NCBI RefSeq assembly: GCF_040797425.1
Contig: NZ_JBFNEH010000004.1
Coordinates: 55,502-119,501, forward strand
Direction of reading: 5' to 3'
Length of the DNA: 64,000 nucleotides
DNA from: Symbiobacterium sp040797425
GTDB taxonomy: Bacteria > Bacillota > Sulfobacillia > Symbiobacteriales > Symbiobacteriaceae
Under the pieces are notes generated by a model that was not told the origin of the DNA, made no database searches, and saw nothing but the letters and a program-made list of their open reading frames with translations. The translations under genes and the position numbers were made by a program. Within the stretch, counting starts at the first letter, position 1, and each line of letters begins with the position of its first letter. Of this stretch, positions 29,043 through 39,863 are shown piece after piece.

Positions 29043-30650
29043 CTACCAGGCCGCCACGTGGCCGTCCGTGCGCGGCTCGGTGCCCGCCGCCAGCACGCCG
29101 CCCTCCTGCCGCCAGATGATCTGGCCGCGCCCGAAGCCCTCGGAGCCCAGGGCCCAGCGCACATCGTGGCCGCAGCGGGCCAGGGCGTCGGCGATGTGGG
29201 CCGGGACGGTGTGCTCCAACTCCACTGTCCTGCCTTCCAGCCACCGCCACCGGGGCGCGTCCAGCGCCGCCTGGGGATTCAGGGCGAAGTCGAGGGTGTT
29301 CATGATCACCTGGAGGTGGCCCTGGGGCTGCATGAAGCCGCCCATCACGCCAAACGGGCCGACCGGTTGCCCGGCCCGGGTGAGGAAGCCGGGGATGATT
29401 GTGTTGTACGGCCGCTTGCCGGGCTCCAGCCGGTTCGGGTGGCCCGGTTCCAGGCTGAAGCAGCAGCCCCGGTTGTTCAGCGCGATGCCGGTCTCCGGGA
29501 TGACGATGCCGGAGCCGAAGCCCATGTAGTTGGACTGGATGTACGAGACCATGTTGCCCTCGCCGTCCGCGGCGGCCAGGTAGACCGTGCCGCCGCGGGG
29601 TGGCCGCCCGGCCGCGGGCTCCAGCGCGTTCGGGCCGATGAGCCGGCGGCGCTCGTCCGCGTACGCGTCGGAGAGGAGGTCGGCGACGGCCACGTCCATG
29701 GCGGCCGGGTCGGCGATGTACTGCCGACCGTCGGCGAACGCCAGTTTCAGCGCCTCGATCTGGCGGTGGTACGTCTCCACGTCCTCCCGGGCGGCGAAGT
29801 CGAAGCCCTTGAGGATGTTGAGCGCGAGGAGCGCCACCAGCCCCTGTCCGTTGGGCGGCAGTTCCCACACGTCGTAGCCCCGGTAGTGGACGGAGATGGG
29901 CTCCACCCACTGCGGGCGGAACGCGGCCAGGTCATCGGCCCGCAGGAAGCCGCCGTGCTGCCGGGAGAAGGCGTCGATGCGCTCGGCCAGCTCGCCGCGG
30001 TAGAAGGCCTCGCCCGACGTCTCGGCGATCAGGCGCAAGGTGCGTGCATGTGCCGGCGACCGCCAGATCTCGCCGATGGCCGGCGCCCGTCCCCCGGGTG
30101 CGAAGGTTTCAAACCAGGGGCGGAAGACCTCGCCGTCAAGGCTCTTCCTGTATGCGGTGAAGGCGTCCTGCCAGCTCCGCCCGAGGGTCGGGGAGATCGG
30201 GTAACCCCGCTCGGCGTACTCCACCGCCGGCGCCAGCACCTGCGCGAGGGGCAGGCGGCCGAAGCGGCGGTTCAGCTCCACCCAGGCGGCGGGCGCGCCG
30301 GGCACCATGGCGGGGATGAACCCGTGGCGGGGAATCTCAGCGAGGCCGGCCCGGAGCAGGCTTTCGGCGCTGAGCAGGTGCGGCGCGGGCCCGCTGCTGT
30401 TGAGCCCGTGGAGCTTGCCACCTGACCAGATCAGCGCGAAGGCGTCAGAGCCGAGGCCGTTGGAGGTGGGCTCCACCACCGTGAGCATGGCCGCCGTGGC
30501 CACGGCTGCGTCCACGGCGTTGCCGCCCTGCTGCAGGATCGCGAGCCCGGCCTGCGCTGCCAGCGGCTGCGAGGTGGCCACCACGCCCCGGGCAGCGTAA
30601 ACGCAGTTGCGCCGAGACGGATAAGGGTAGGCGAGCGGATCGAAGCGCAT
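29043..30650 (-). CDS. ggt: Gamma-glutamyltransferase-family protein
   Basis: The 535-residue Ntn-hydrolase homolog has QQGGNAVDAAVATA, GLGSDAFALIW and the self-cleavage/nucleophile position Thr355 in RGGTVYLAAADGEGN, then MGFGSGIVIPETGIALNNRG and NTIIPGF. The TVYLAAAD form matches the YwrD-like branch, in which the usual TTH of secreted GGT is absent. No signal peptide is present, so it is probably cytoplasmic. The substrate could be glutathione-like or another gamma-glutamyl or acyl compound. ATG at 30650 is preceded by GAGGAGG. The gene upstream is co-oriented, 93 bases away. Confidence 0.85.
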   Translation of the reverse strand: MRFDPLAYPYPSRRNCVYAARGVVATSQPLAAQAGLAILQQGGNAVDAAVATAAMLTVVEPTSNGLGSDAFALIWSGGKLHGLNSSGPAPHLLSAESLLRAGLAEIPRHGFIPAMVPGAPAAWVELNRRFGRLPLAQVLAPAVEYAERGYPISPTLGRSWQDAFTAYRKSLDGEVFRPWFETFAPGGRAPAIGEIWRSPAHARTLRLIAETSGEAFYRGELAERIDAFSRQHGGFLRADDLAAFRPQWVEPISVHYRGYDVWELPPNGQGLVALLALNILKGFDFAAREDVETYHRQIEALKLAFADGRQYIADPAAMDVAVADLLSDAYADERRRLIGPNALEPAAGRPPRGGTVYLAAADGEGNMVSYIQSNYMGFGSGIVIPETGIALNNRGCCFSLEPGHPNRLEPGKRPYNTIIPGFLTRAGQPVGPFGVMGGFMQPQGHLQVIMNTLDFALNPQAALDAPRWRWLEGRTVELEHTVPAHIADALARCGHDVRWALGSEGFGRGQIIWRQEGGVLAAGTEPRTDGHVAAW

Positions 30651-30743
30651 CCGCGCATCCTCCTCACTGGATTCCTGTCAACAGCGTATCAACCGAAGGG
30701 AGTGGGTGTCAAAAGAAATATGCGCCAGTGCGGCGTGCACGGC

Positions 30744-31484
30744 TCAGCGCCCGCGAGCGCCGTTGCGGCCGGATGGCCCGGGTGCCGTCTCCGGCGGCCC
30801 GGAAAGGTCGGCCACCACGTCTGCGAAGGCACGGAGGGCGGCTTCGCCCGCGGGTGTCAACTGGTACACGCCGCGCGCCACGCGCGCAAACCAGCCATAG
30901 TGGTTGTCCTGCAAAACTCGCGCCGCCCGCTGGACGCCGGTCTCGGTGCGGATAAGCCTCACCGGCGCCGGGCCGGTACGCTGCAGGCAGGCGGCGAGGC
31001 GCAGCGCGTCCTCCCGGTAGGCCGTGACCAGCGGTCTGCGGGTGGAACCGCCGGGGTTGCGGTCACCGCTGCGGCGCGCAAACTCGGCGAGCAGTCGGGC
31101 CCGCTGCTTCCGTGCCGTGCGGGGGCGGCGCGGCTCCGGGTCCAGCAGGACGCTGGCCGAGGCGCGGTCGCCGGTGAACTGCACGGCGATCAGCCCCAGG
31201 CCCAGGCGCTGGCAGAGGGCCTTCACCTGCGACCAGCGGCGGTTCCCGCACGCGCGGCGGGGCGGTTCCACGGCCAGGTAGACGGCGTCGGTCAGCCGCA
31301 GCCTTTCCACGCCCTGCAGCACCAGATCCAGGTTGAACGTGCGCTTCAGTTCGACCACGACGAGCTCCTCGCCGCGCACGGCCACCAGGTCGCAGCCGTT
31401 CACCTCGCCCTTCACGGCGAAGCCCAGGTCTTCCAGCAACCGCTTCACGGGCAGGTAGAGATCGGTCTCGCGGCGCGCCTCCAT
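30744..31484 (-). CDS. DUF2161 family, PD-(D/E)XK nuclease-like protein
   Basis: The 246-residue protein has an N-terminal domain that matches DUF2161: ETDLYLPVKRLLEDLGF, then GCDLVAVRGEELVVVELKR, which supplies the D and ExK of a PD-(D/E)XK nuclease-like core, and LRLTDAVYLAVE. The C-terminal half (residues about 140-215) looks like a winged-helix domain ending LTPAGEAALRAF. The tail is Pro/Gly/Arg rich. GGGGGTGA precedes the ATG. Function is not established for the family; DNA cleavage or binding is inference. Confidence 0.75.
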   Translation of the reverse strand: MEARRETDLYLPVKRLLEDLGFAVKGEVNGCDLVAVRGEELVVVELKRTFNLDLVLQGVERLRLTDAVYLAVEPPRRACGNRRWSQVKALCQRLGLGLIAVQFTGDRASASVLLDPEPRRPRTARKQRARLLAEFARRSGDRNPGGSTRRPLVTAYREDALRLAACLQRTGPAPVRLIRTETGVQRAARVLQDNHYGWFARVARGVYQLTPAGEAALRAFADVVADLSGPPETAPGPSGRNGARGR

Positions 31485-31617
31485 CCGGCGGTCACCCCCT
31501 TCCGCTGCACCGGCCCCGCTCAGCCGCCTTGCTCACCCTAAGCGGTTCTGCTCATCTTCCTTCCTGCGCCGGCCAAATCCTGCTCCGTGCCGACGGGGAC
31601 CGGCTGCGGCGGAGACG

Positions 31618-31626
31618 CATACCATA
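31618..31626 (+). promoter_or_regulatory. Possible SigK-like -10 upstream of the Pro-rich gene
   Basis: CATACCATA fits the late mother-cell sigma-K -10 pattern CATAnnnTA, 46 bases before the GTG start. No strong -35 AC pair assignment can be made, so this is a suggestion only. Confidence 0.25.
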
Positions 31627-31671
31627 ACGGTGACTTACGTGAAGCGGTCTCCCCGAGCAGGAGGTATGGCT

Positions 31672-32007
31672 GTGCTCTTCGGAGGTTTTCCGATTCCTGG
31701 CATTACCTGCCCGTCGCCTCCCTTCCCGACCCCCACGTGGAGCCCGGTGGGGAAAGGACTGCCGCTGCCCTCCCCATTCGCGTACCCCATCCCCTGGGGT
31801 GCGCCTGTGGTCACACCCGTGACGGGCTCCGCCAAGGTGCCGCTGCCCACGCCCACCGCGCCGACCATCTTCCCCAGTACGTACCCCTTCGGCGTTCCGG
31901 CGATCGGCAAGGCCTTCCCGTTCCCCGCCGCCCCGGCGCTCAATCCGTTCGGCAAGCCGTTCAGCCCGGCGGTTCCCAGCGTGTTCGGGAAGCCCTTCTG
32001 CCTGTGA
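31672..32007 (+). CDS. Small Pro/Phe/Gly-rich protein, possible coat protein
   Basis: The 111-residue product is about one quarter Pro with many Phe, Gly, Ala and Thr and almost no acidic residues. Short motifs recur: FGKPF appears twice and IGKAFPF once. GTG at 31672 is chosen because AGGAGG lies 7 bases before it; an ATG two codons earlier is too close to the site. It has no signal peptide or membrane helix and ends in FCL. Such composition is seen in spore coat and other structural proteins, but I do not recognise a family. A 14-bp terminator follows, so the gene is expressed alone. Confidence 0.6.
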   Translation: MLFGGFPIPGITCPSPPFPTPTWSPVGKGLPLPSPFAYPIPWGAPVVTPVTGSAKVPLPTPTAPTIFPSTYPFGVPAIGKAFPFPAAPALNPFGKPFSPAVPSVFGKPFCL

Positions 32008-32051
32008 GGGCCGGCGGCCGCGTGGGCGCACCGATCATGCCGTTGATGGAA

Positions 32052-32082
32052 GTAGGGAGGGGGGCGGAGCCCCCCTCCCTAC
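32052..32082 (+). terminator. Terminator after the Pro-rich gene
   Basis: GTAGGGAGGGGGGC and GCCCCCCTCCCTAC form a perfect 14-bp stem with a GGA loop. There is no long T-run. Confidence 0.65.
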
Positions 32083-32113
32083 ACTCTCCCCCTGCGAGTT
32101 GGTCCCCACTGCC

Positions 32114-32148
32114 CCGTGGGCGGGCCGTACACGCCGGCCCGCCCACGG
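32114..32148 (-). terminator. Probable terminator of acnA
   Basis: CCGTGGGCGGGCC and GGCCCGCCCACGG form a 13-bp stem with a nine-base loop 33 bases downstream of the acnA stop. It lacks a T-run on the minus strand. Confidence 0.5.
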
Positions 32149-32180
32149 TAGAGGGGATATCGCAGGGAGACTCGTGTGAT

Positions 32181-34853
<2,673 letters not shown>

Positions 34854-35042
34854 GCGAGCATCCCTCTTCTCCACTGCGTTTTGGCCCTCGGAGACTGGTC
34901 TCCGGCTGGTGCCCTCCTTTGGTACGCCCACGGATGGATATTCGGGCGCACCCAGGGGGGAACACTAATGGTTGGCAACCTTATTCTAGAGCAATCTTTC
35001 GGAGCAGTAAATCAACCACCCTATGACGTGCCGTTATGGGGT

Positions 35043-35120
35043 TATAATCCTGGGGAGCGAGGCGGTTCGGGGCGGATGACCGGCAAGGTAATGCGGGCAG
35101 AACCCCAAGAGGTATACAAT
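35043..35120 (+). promoter_or_regulatory. Candidate -10 boxes for the two-component operon
   Basis: TATAAT at 35043-35048 and TACAAT at 35115-35120 both lack strong -35 partners. The second sits so that a normal start point would fall at or next to the ATG at 35127, so a leaderless message is possible. The first would give a leader of about 70 bases. Confidence 0.4.
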
Positions 35121-35126
35121 ATAGGT

Positions 35127-37196
35127 ATGGAGTCAGTACAGAGCCGAGTGGCGCGCCGACTCGATTCGCTGTTCCGAACGGGTTACCCCCACCCCATGAA
35201 TCTCTTTGCCGCCCTCATGCTCGCCTTCCTGCCCGCCCTCTCCTGGCTGTCGGGTGAGGCGGCGGAGAGGGCGCTGTGGGCGCGCCTGTGCGGCGTGGGC
35301 CTCAGCCTCGTCTACCTTGCGGTCTGGTGCCGCATCCGTCCTTCCACCCCGGCCTGGCGGAGGGGCGCATACCTCGAACTCTACCTCGTGGTGCAGACGG
35401 CCCTCGTCGCCGCCATCTACGCCCTGGACGGCGGGCTCACCCGCTTCCTGTTCGCAGTGGTGGCGGTGCAGGCCGTGTACCTCATCCCGGTGCGGCGTTG
35501 GGCTCCTTTCGTGGGTACCCTGGCCGCCCTCTGGCTGGCGCTCTACCTGGCCATCACGCCGCCCGAGCTGCCCGGGGAGAGCATGGTGACCAGCATCGGC
35601 ATGTACTTCCTTTACCTGGTGTTCGCCTCGCTGGTCACCCTGACGATGCTGCAGCAGGAGCGGCAGGGCCGGCTCGCACAGCAGCTGCTGGAGGGGGTCA
35701 ACCAGCGCCACCAGGTGCTGCGGGAATACGACCAGACGGCCGAGCACCGGGCTGAGAGCGAGGAGCGTGAGCGGCTGGCCCAGACGATTCACGCCCACCT
35801 CGTCGTGCGCCTCGCGGACCTCGAGGCCCGGCTGCGGGCCATCCTGGAGCGGGGGGCACCGGACCGGCAGGCGGTGCGCAGTGCCCGCCTGGAGGCCAAG
35901 GCGGTGCTGGCCGAGGTGCGAGACGCCGTGCGCACCTTACGCCCGGACCAGGAGGCGGGCGTGCCGGACGAGGCAGACGCGCCCGGCCGGTTCCCGGCCC
36001 CGCCGGAGCCGGAGGTCAGCCTGAAGCTGACCGATCCCATCCGCGTGTACCACATCTGGAATGTGGGGGTGCTGCTGATCACCGCCGGGGTGATGACCGC
36101 CGCCAGACTGGTGGGTGGCAGCCCCGACTGGCTCCGCGTGCTGCTGCCCTCGCTGGGGCTGCTGGCCGCCTACGCCGGCGCGTCGGGCCGGCGGGCCGCG
36201 TACCCCCTGCGAGCCCTGTTCGTGGTGGTCCAGGCTGTCCTCATCTTCCTGTTGATCTGCCTCACGCGTGAGCCTTTGCTGAACCACCTCTTCCTCGTGG
36301 TCTCCGGACAGATGGTCTTCCTGATGCCCGCCGGCACCAGGGGGGTCGTGGCCGCAGTGGCTTTCCCGACTGCGCTCACCGCGGCGGCCCTGCTGATCTC
36401 GGAGGCGCCCTCGGCCGTCTCGCCCCTCTCGCTCACCGTGGCGTACGGGGTCACCTACTTCTTCGCCGCGGTGATGGCCCACATGACGCGGCTACAGCTC
36501 GAGGCCCGCACCCGGGCCATCCACTACGCTCAACAGCTGCGCGAGGTCAACCGCCTTCTGGAGGCGCGGCTCAGGGAGGTGCGGCGGGTGGCCATCGCCC
36601 GCGAGCGGGTGCGCATGGCCCGCGAGATCCACGACGGGCTCGGCCATCACCTTACGGCGGTCATCGTCGATCTGCAGAACGCCGAGGCGCTGGCAGGCGA
36701 GGAGCCCGAGGCGGCCCGCCGGCACGTGCAGAGCGGCGTCGAGGTCATCCGGGCCGCCATGCGCTCCAGCCAGGAGATGGTCGAGGCCCTGGACCGCTTC
36801 GAGCGTCCGCTTCCGGAAGCCATCCACGACCTGGTTGCGCGCTGGATGCAGGTGACCGGAACGCCCGTCATCCTGCGGGTGGACGGGGCCGGGGCGGAGC
36901 TCTCCACCGCCGCCCGGATGACGCTCTTCCGGGCGGTGCAGGAGAGCCTGACGAACATCCAGAAGCATGCGAGGCCCACCCGGGTTGAGGTGACCCTGAC
37001 GCGGCTGACCGACCGCGTGATCCTGCGGGTGACCAACGACGACCTGGGCCGTGCCGACCACGAGGAGGCGGTGCGCTCCGGCTTCGGCCTCCTCGGCCTC
37101 AAGGAGCGAGCCCAGGCGCTGATGGGCGAGTTCGAGGCGGGGCCGAGGGAGGGCGGGGGCTTTCAGGTGTCTCTGGTCCTGCCGATCGGAGTCTGA
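35127..37196 (+). CDS. Membrane histidine kinase with duplicated sensor-DHp module
   Basis: The 689-residue NarL-type kinase appears internally duplicated. Residues about 25-175 form a helical membrane block, followed by ERERLAQTIHAHLVVRLADLEARL (His222) and AVLAEVRDAVRTLRP, which look like a HisKA_3 dimerisation helix without any ATPase. Residues 310-450 are a second membrane block, followed by the genuine MAREIHDGLGHHLTAVIVDLQ (His502) and a HATPase with ESLTNIQKHA and GFGLLGLKERA. In the first module the usual HD pair is HA, so it is probably non-catalytic. ATG at 35127 is uncertain; in-frame ATGs occur at 35076 and 34968. The response regulator follows 15 bases on. Confidence 0.85.
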   Translation: MESVQSRVARRLDSLFRTGYPHPMNLFAALMLAFLPALSWLSGEAAERALWARLCGVGLSLVYLAVWCRIRPSTPAWRRGAYLELYLVVQTALVAAIYALDGGLTRFLFAVVAVQAVYLIPVRRWAPFVGTLAALWLALYLAITPPELPGESMVTSIGMYFLYLVFASLVTLTMLQQERQGRLAQQLLEGVNQRHQVLREYDQTAEHRAESEERERLAQTIHAHLVVRLADLEARLRAILERGAPDRQAVRSARLEAKAVLAEVRDAVRTLRPDQEAGVPDEADAPGRFPAPPEPEVSLKLTDPIRVYHIWNVGVLLITAGVMTAARLVGGSPDWLRVLLPSLGLLAAYAGASGRRAAYPLRALFVVVQAVLIFLLICLTREPLLNHLFLVVSGQMVFLMPAGTRGVVAAVAFPTALTAAALLISEAPSAVSPLSLTVAYGVTYFFAAVMAHMTRLQLEARTRAIHYAQQLREVNRLLEARLREVRRVAIARERVRMAREIHDGLGHHLTAVIVDLQNAEALAGEEPEAARRHVQSGVEVIRAAMRSSQEMVEALDRFERPLPEAIHDLVARWMQVTGTPVILRVDGAGAELSTAARMTLFRAVQESLTNIQKHARPTRVEVTLTRLTDRVILRVTNDDLGRADHEEAVRSGFGLLGLKERAQALMGEFEAGPREGGGFQVSLVLPIGV

Positions 37197-37211
37197 CGGG
37201 GGGAACGCCCG

Positions 37212-37877
37212 ATGAACGAAGGCAAGATCCGCATCATGATCGTGGACGACCAGTCCCTGCTCCGGCGGGGGCTGACAGCGCTGCTCAACCGCAACCCCGA
37301 CATGGAGGTGGTCGCCGAGGCGGGCGACGGCCAGCAGGCGCTCCGCCTGGCCGAAGAGGTGCGGCCCGACGTGATCCTGATGGACGTGCGCATGCCCGTG
37401 ATGGACGGGGTCGCCGCCACGCGGGAGCTCAGCCGCCGCGGCTGCCCGGCCGGGGTGATCATCCTGACCACCTTCGACGATGACGAGTACATCTTCGAAG
37501 GGATCGCCGCCGGTGCCCGCGGCTACCTCCTCAAGGACGCGGAGTACGAGGAGCTGTCGCAGGCCATCCGCACCGTAGCGCGCGGCGAGTCGCTGCTCCA
37601 GCCCCAGATCACCACCCGCGTGCTCAAGGAGTTCAGCCGGCTCTCTGCGATCGCCGGCAGCCGGCCCAAGGTGCAGCCTTTGGTCGAGCCGCTCACAGAG
37701 CGCGAGCTGCAGGTGCTCCGGCTCATGGCCTCGGGCGCCTCCAACCAGGACATCGCGGCGGCGCTTTACATCGGGCTGGGCACGGTGAAGCACCACGTGC
37801 GCGCCATTTTCGGCAAACTGGGCGCCCGCGACCGCGTGCACGCCGTGCTCCTGGCGCAGGAACTGAACCTGGTGTAA
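37212..37877 (+). CDS. NarL/LuxR-family response regulator
   Basis: The 221-residue regulator has a receiver domain with the acidic pair Asp12-Asp13, phosphoacceptor Asp58 (VILMDVRMP), Thr in ILTTFDDDEY and the Lys in YLLKD, followed by a LuxR-type HTH (LTERELQVLRLMASGASNQDIAAAL...GTVKHHVRAIFGKL). It is the partner of the kinase immediately upstream. Target genes are unknown. ATG follows GGGGGGAACGCCCG. Confidence 0.94.
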   Translation: MNEGKIRIMIVDDQSLLRRGLTALLNRNPDMEVVAEAGDGQQALRLAEEVRPDVILMDVRMPVMDGVAATRELSRRGCPAGVIILTTFDDDEYIFEGIAAGARGYLLKDAEYEELSQAIRTVARGESLLQPQITTRVLKEFSRLSAIAGSRPKVQPLVEPLTERELQVLRLMASGASNQDIAAALYIGLGTVKHHVRAIFGKLGARDRVHAVLLAQELNLV

Positions 37878-38058
37878 CGGTATCCGCCTTTCGGACTATC
37901 ACTCCGGGCAGAGGCGCCGTCCTCCGGGCACAGCAGAGTTATGCCCTGCGACCGGTCCCGCAGGCAGATGTCCCATTCCTCCCGCCGGGTTACGCTGGCT
38001 TCAGACTGTGGCTTGCCAGCCCTGTGGCTGTGCATCGCCCCGGCGAGGAGGAACCGGC

Positions 38059-38958
38059 ATGACGCAGAATCGCTCTTGCACCCTGGTCGTCGACGGAGGG
38101 GTCGACCTGCCCGAGGAGCTGGTCGCGCAGTACGGCATTCAGGTTGTTCCGCTCACGGTTCACTTCGGCGACGAGAGCTACCAGAGCGGCGTGACCATCA
38201 CTCCCGCCGAGTTCTACCGGCGGCTCAGGGAGCGGGGTGAGTTCCCCACCACTTCGCAGCCTTCCGTGGGCGACTACGTGGAGGCTTACCGGCGCGCGGG
38301 TGAGGCGGGCCTGCCCATCCTGTCGCTGCACCTGTCCAGCGGCCTCTCCGGCTCGTACAACGCCGCACGCACGGCGGCCTCGCTCCTTCCGCACCTGGAC
38401 ATCACCCTGGTGGACACGATGACCCTCTCGGGCGAGATGTCGCTCCAGGTGCTCGTGGCGGCCGAGATGGCGGAGCAGGGCTTCTCCATTCCGGAGATCT
38501 GCGACATGCTGCGGGCGGTGAACGAGCGGTCCCGCCTGTACTTCACCATCGAGAAACTGGACTACCTGCGCAAGGGTGGCCGGATGGGCCGGGTCGCCGC
38601 GGCGGTGGGCAGCCTGCTCGGCATCCGTCCCATCGTCACCGTCGACAAAGCCACGGGCACCTACGTGGCCGTCGCGAAGGCCCGGTCGTTCCGGCGGGCG
38701 GTGGAGGAACTGGCCCACCGCATCATCGCCGACGTCGGCGAGGGCAACGAGGTCAGCCTGATCGTGCTCGAGGGCCACTGCCCCGACGAGGTGGCTCACG
38801 CCGTGGCCCTGCTCCGGAGCCGGCTGAACGTCATCTGGTTCCAACACCTGCACGTCAACCCGAGCCTGGGTGCCCACGTGGGCCCCGGCGCCCTGGGTGT
38901 GGCCCACTTTCCCGGTCCGCTGCCGTTCGTGGGGCGCGACGTCGTCGCCGCCGACTAG
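38059..38958 (+). CDS. DegV-family fatty-acid-binding protein
   Basis: The 299-residue protein matches DegV/FakB, which present fatty acids to the FakA kinase. It has LVVDGGVDLPEELVAQYGIQVVPLTVHFGDE, FPTTSQPS, LHLSSGLSGSYNAA, FTIEKLDYLRKGGRMG and the C-terminal GAHVGPGALGV motif. ATG at 38059 follows AGGAGG; a longer GTG-initiated frame lacks support. It is isolated, with a terminator downstream and no fakA nearby. Confidence 0.9.
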   Translation: MTQNRSCTLVVDGGVDLPEELVAQYGIQVVPLTVHFGDESYQSGVTITPAEFYRRLRERGEFPTTSQPSVGDYVEAYRRAGEAGLPILSLHLSSGLSGSYNAARTAASLLPHLDITLVDTMTLSGEMSLQVLVAAEMAEQGFSIPEICDMLRAVNERSRLYFTIEKLDYLRKGGRMGRVAAAVGSLLGIRPIVTVDKATGTYVAVAKARSFRRAVEELAHRIIADVGEGNEVSLIVLEGHCPDEVAHAVALLRSRLNVIWFQHLHVNPSLGAHVGPGALGVAHFPGPLPFVGRDVVAAD

Positions 38959-38983
38959 CGGGCCTGCTCCTCACAATGCCGAT

Positions 38984-39011
38984 GGCCGCCCTTCGCAGGG
39001 CGGCCGTTTTT
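38984..39011 (+). terminator. Terminator of the degV-like gene
   Basis: GGCCGCCCT and AGGGCGGCC pair around TCGC, followed by GTTTTT. It also lies just past the convergent UPF0173 stop. Confidence 0.88.
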
Positions 39012-39029
39012 CCATGCGCGAGTTCGGTG

Positions 39030-39704
39030 TTACAGTTCGTAGGTCTCGCCCGGCCGGAGCACCACGGGCTCGGTGCCGCCAGCGGCGCGCACCCGCTCCA
39101 CGAAGTCGGAGGGGTCCTGCACCAGCAGCGGGAAGGTGCCCCAGTGCATGGGGATGACGACCTTGGGCTGAATCCACTGCACGGCGGTGGCAGCGTCTTC
39201 CGGCCCCATCGTGAAGTGGTCGCCGATCGGCAGCAGGGCCACGTCGATTCCCGGGGCCTCGATCACGCCGTTCAGCAACTTCATGTCGCTGAAGAGGGCG
39301 GTGTCGCCCGCGTGGTAGATGCGCTTCCCCCCCAGGTGGATGACGAAGCCGCACGCGTGGCCACCCGTGTGCCCGAAGCCGTGGTACGCCAGCGTGACGC
39401 GCACCTGACCGAAGTCGAAGCGCTTCTTGCCGCCCAGAGCCATGCCCACCACCTCGACGCCCTGCTTTGCCAGCTCCTGCCCGGCCTCGAAGGTGGTGAT
39501 GACGGTCGCACCGGTCCGGCGGGCGATCGCCACGGTGTCGCCTACGTGGTCATCGTGCATGTGCGTCACCAGGATGTACTTCGGGTGCAGGTCTGTCGCC
39601 TTCACGGGGCAGACCGGATTGCCCGTGATAAACGGGTCGATGAGCAGGTTCCACTCCCCTTCCACGATTTCGAATGCGGAGTGGCCCAGGTACCGGATTC
39701 GCAC
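39030..39704 (-). CDS. UPF0173 metallo-beta-lactamase-fold hydrolase
   Basis: The 224-residue protein has the MBL fold metal motif HMHDDH and further ligands in HGFGHTGGH, YHAGDTALF and PMHWGTFP. The N-terminus RIRYLGHSAFEI and the length fit the UPF0173 (YtkL-like) family, whose substrate is not established. GTG at 39704 has GAGGAGG 7 bases upstream, which excludes the long N-terminal extension of the open frame. It diverges from the gene to its right. Confidence 0.9.
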   Translation of the reverse strand: MRIRYLGHSAFEIVEGEWNLLIDPFITGNPVCPVKATDLHPKYILVTHMHDDHVGDTVAIARRTGATVITTFEAGQELAKQGVEVVGMALGGKKRFDFGQVRVTLAYHGFGHTGGHACGFVIHLGGKRIYHAGDTALFSDMKLLNGVIEAPGIDVALLPIGDHFTMGPEDAATAVQWIQPKVVIPMHWGTFPLLVQDPSDFVERVRAAGGTEPVVLRPGETYEL

Positions 39705-39863
39705 AAGATCGCCTCCTCTTTGGGTGGTTTTCGGAAGTAGTTTCCCCCGTAGCACCGTCAATACTGTACAGAGAAGGGTTTGAGGGATCATATATGGAAG
39801 GAACAGTACGAACATAACTTGAACACCGACAACGAATACCGTTACCGGCTGGGGGATCGAAAC

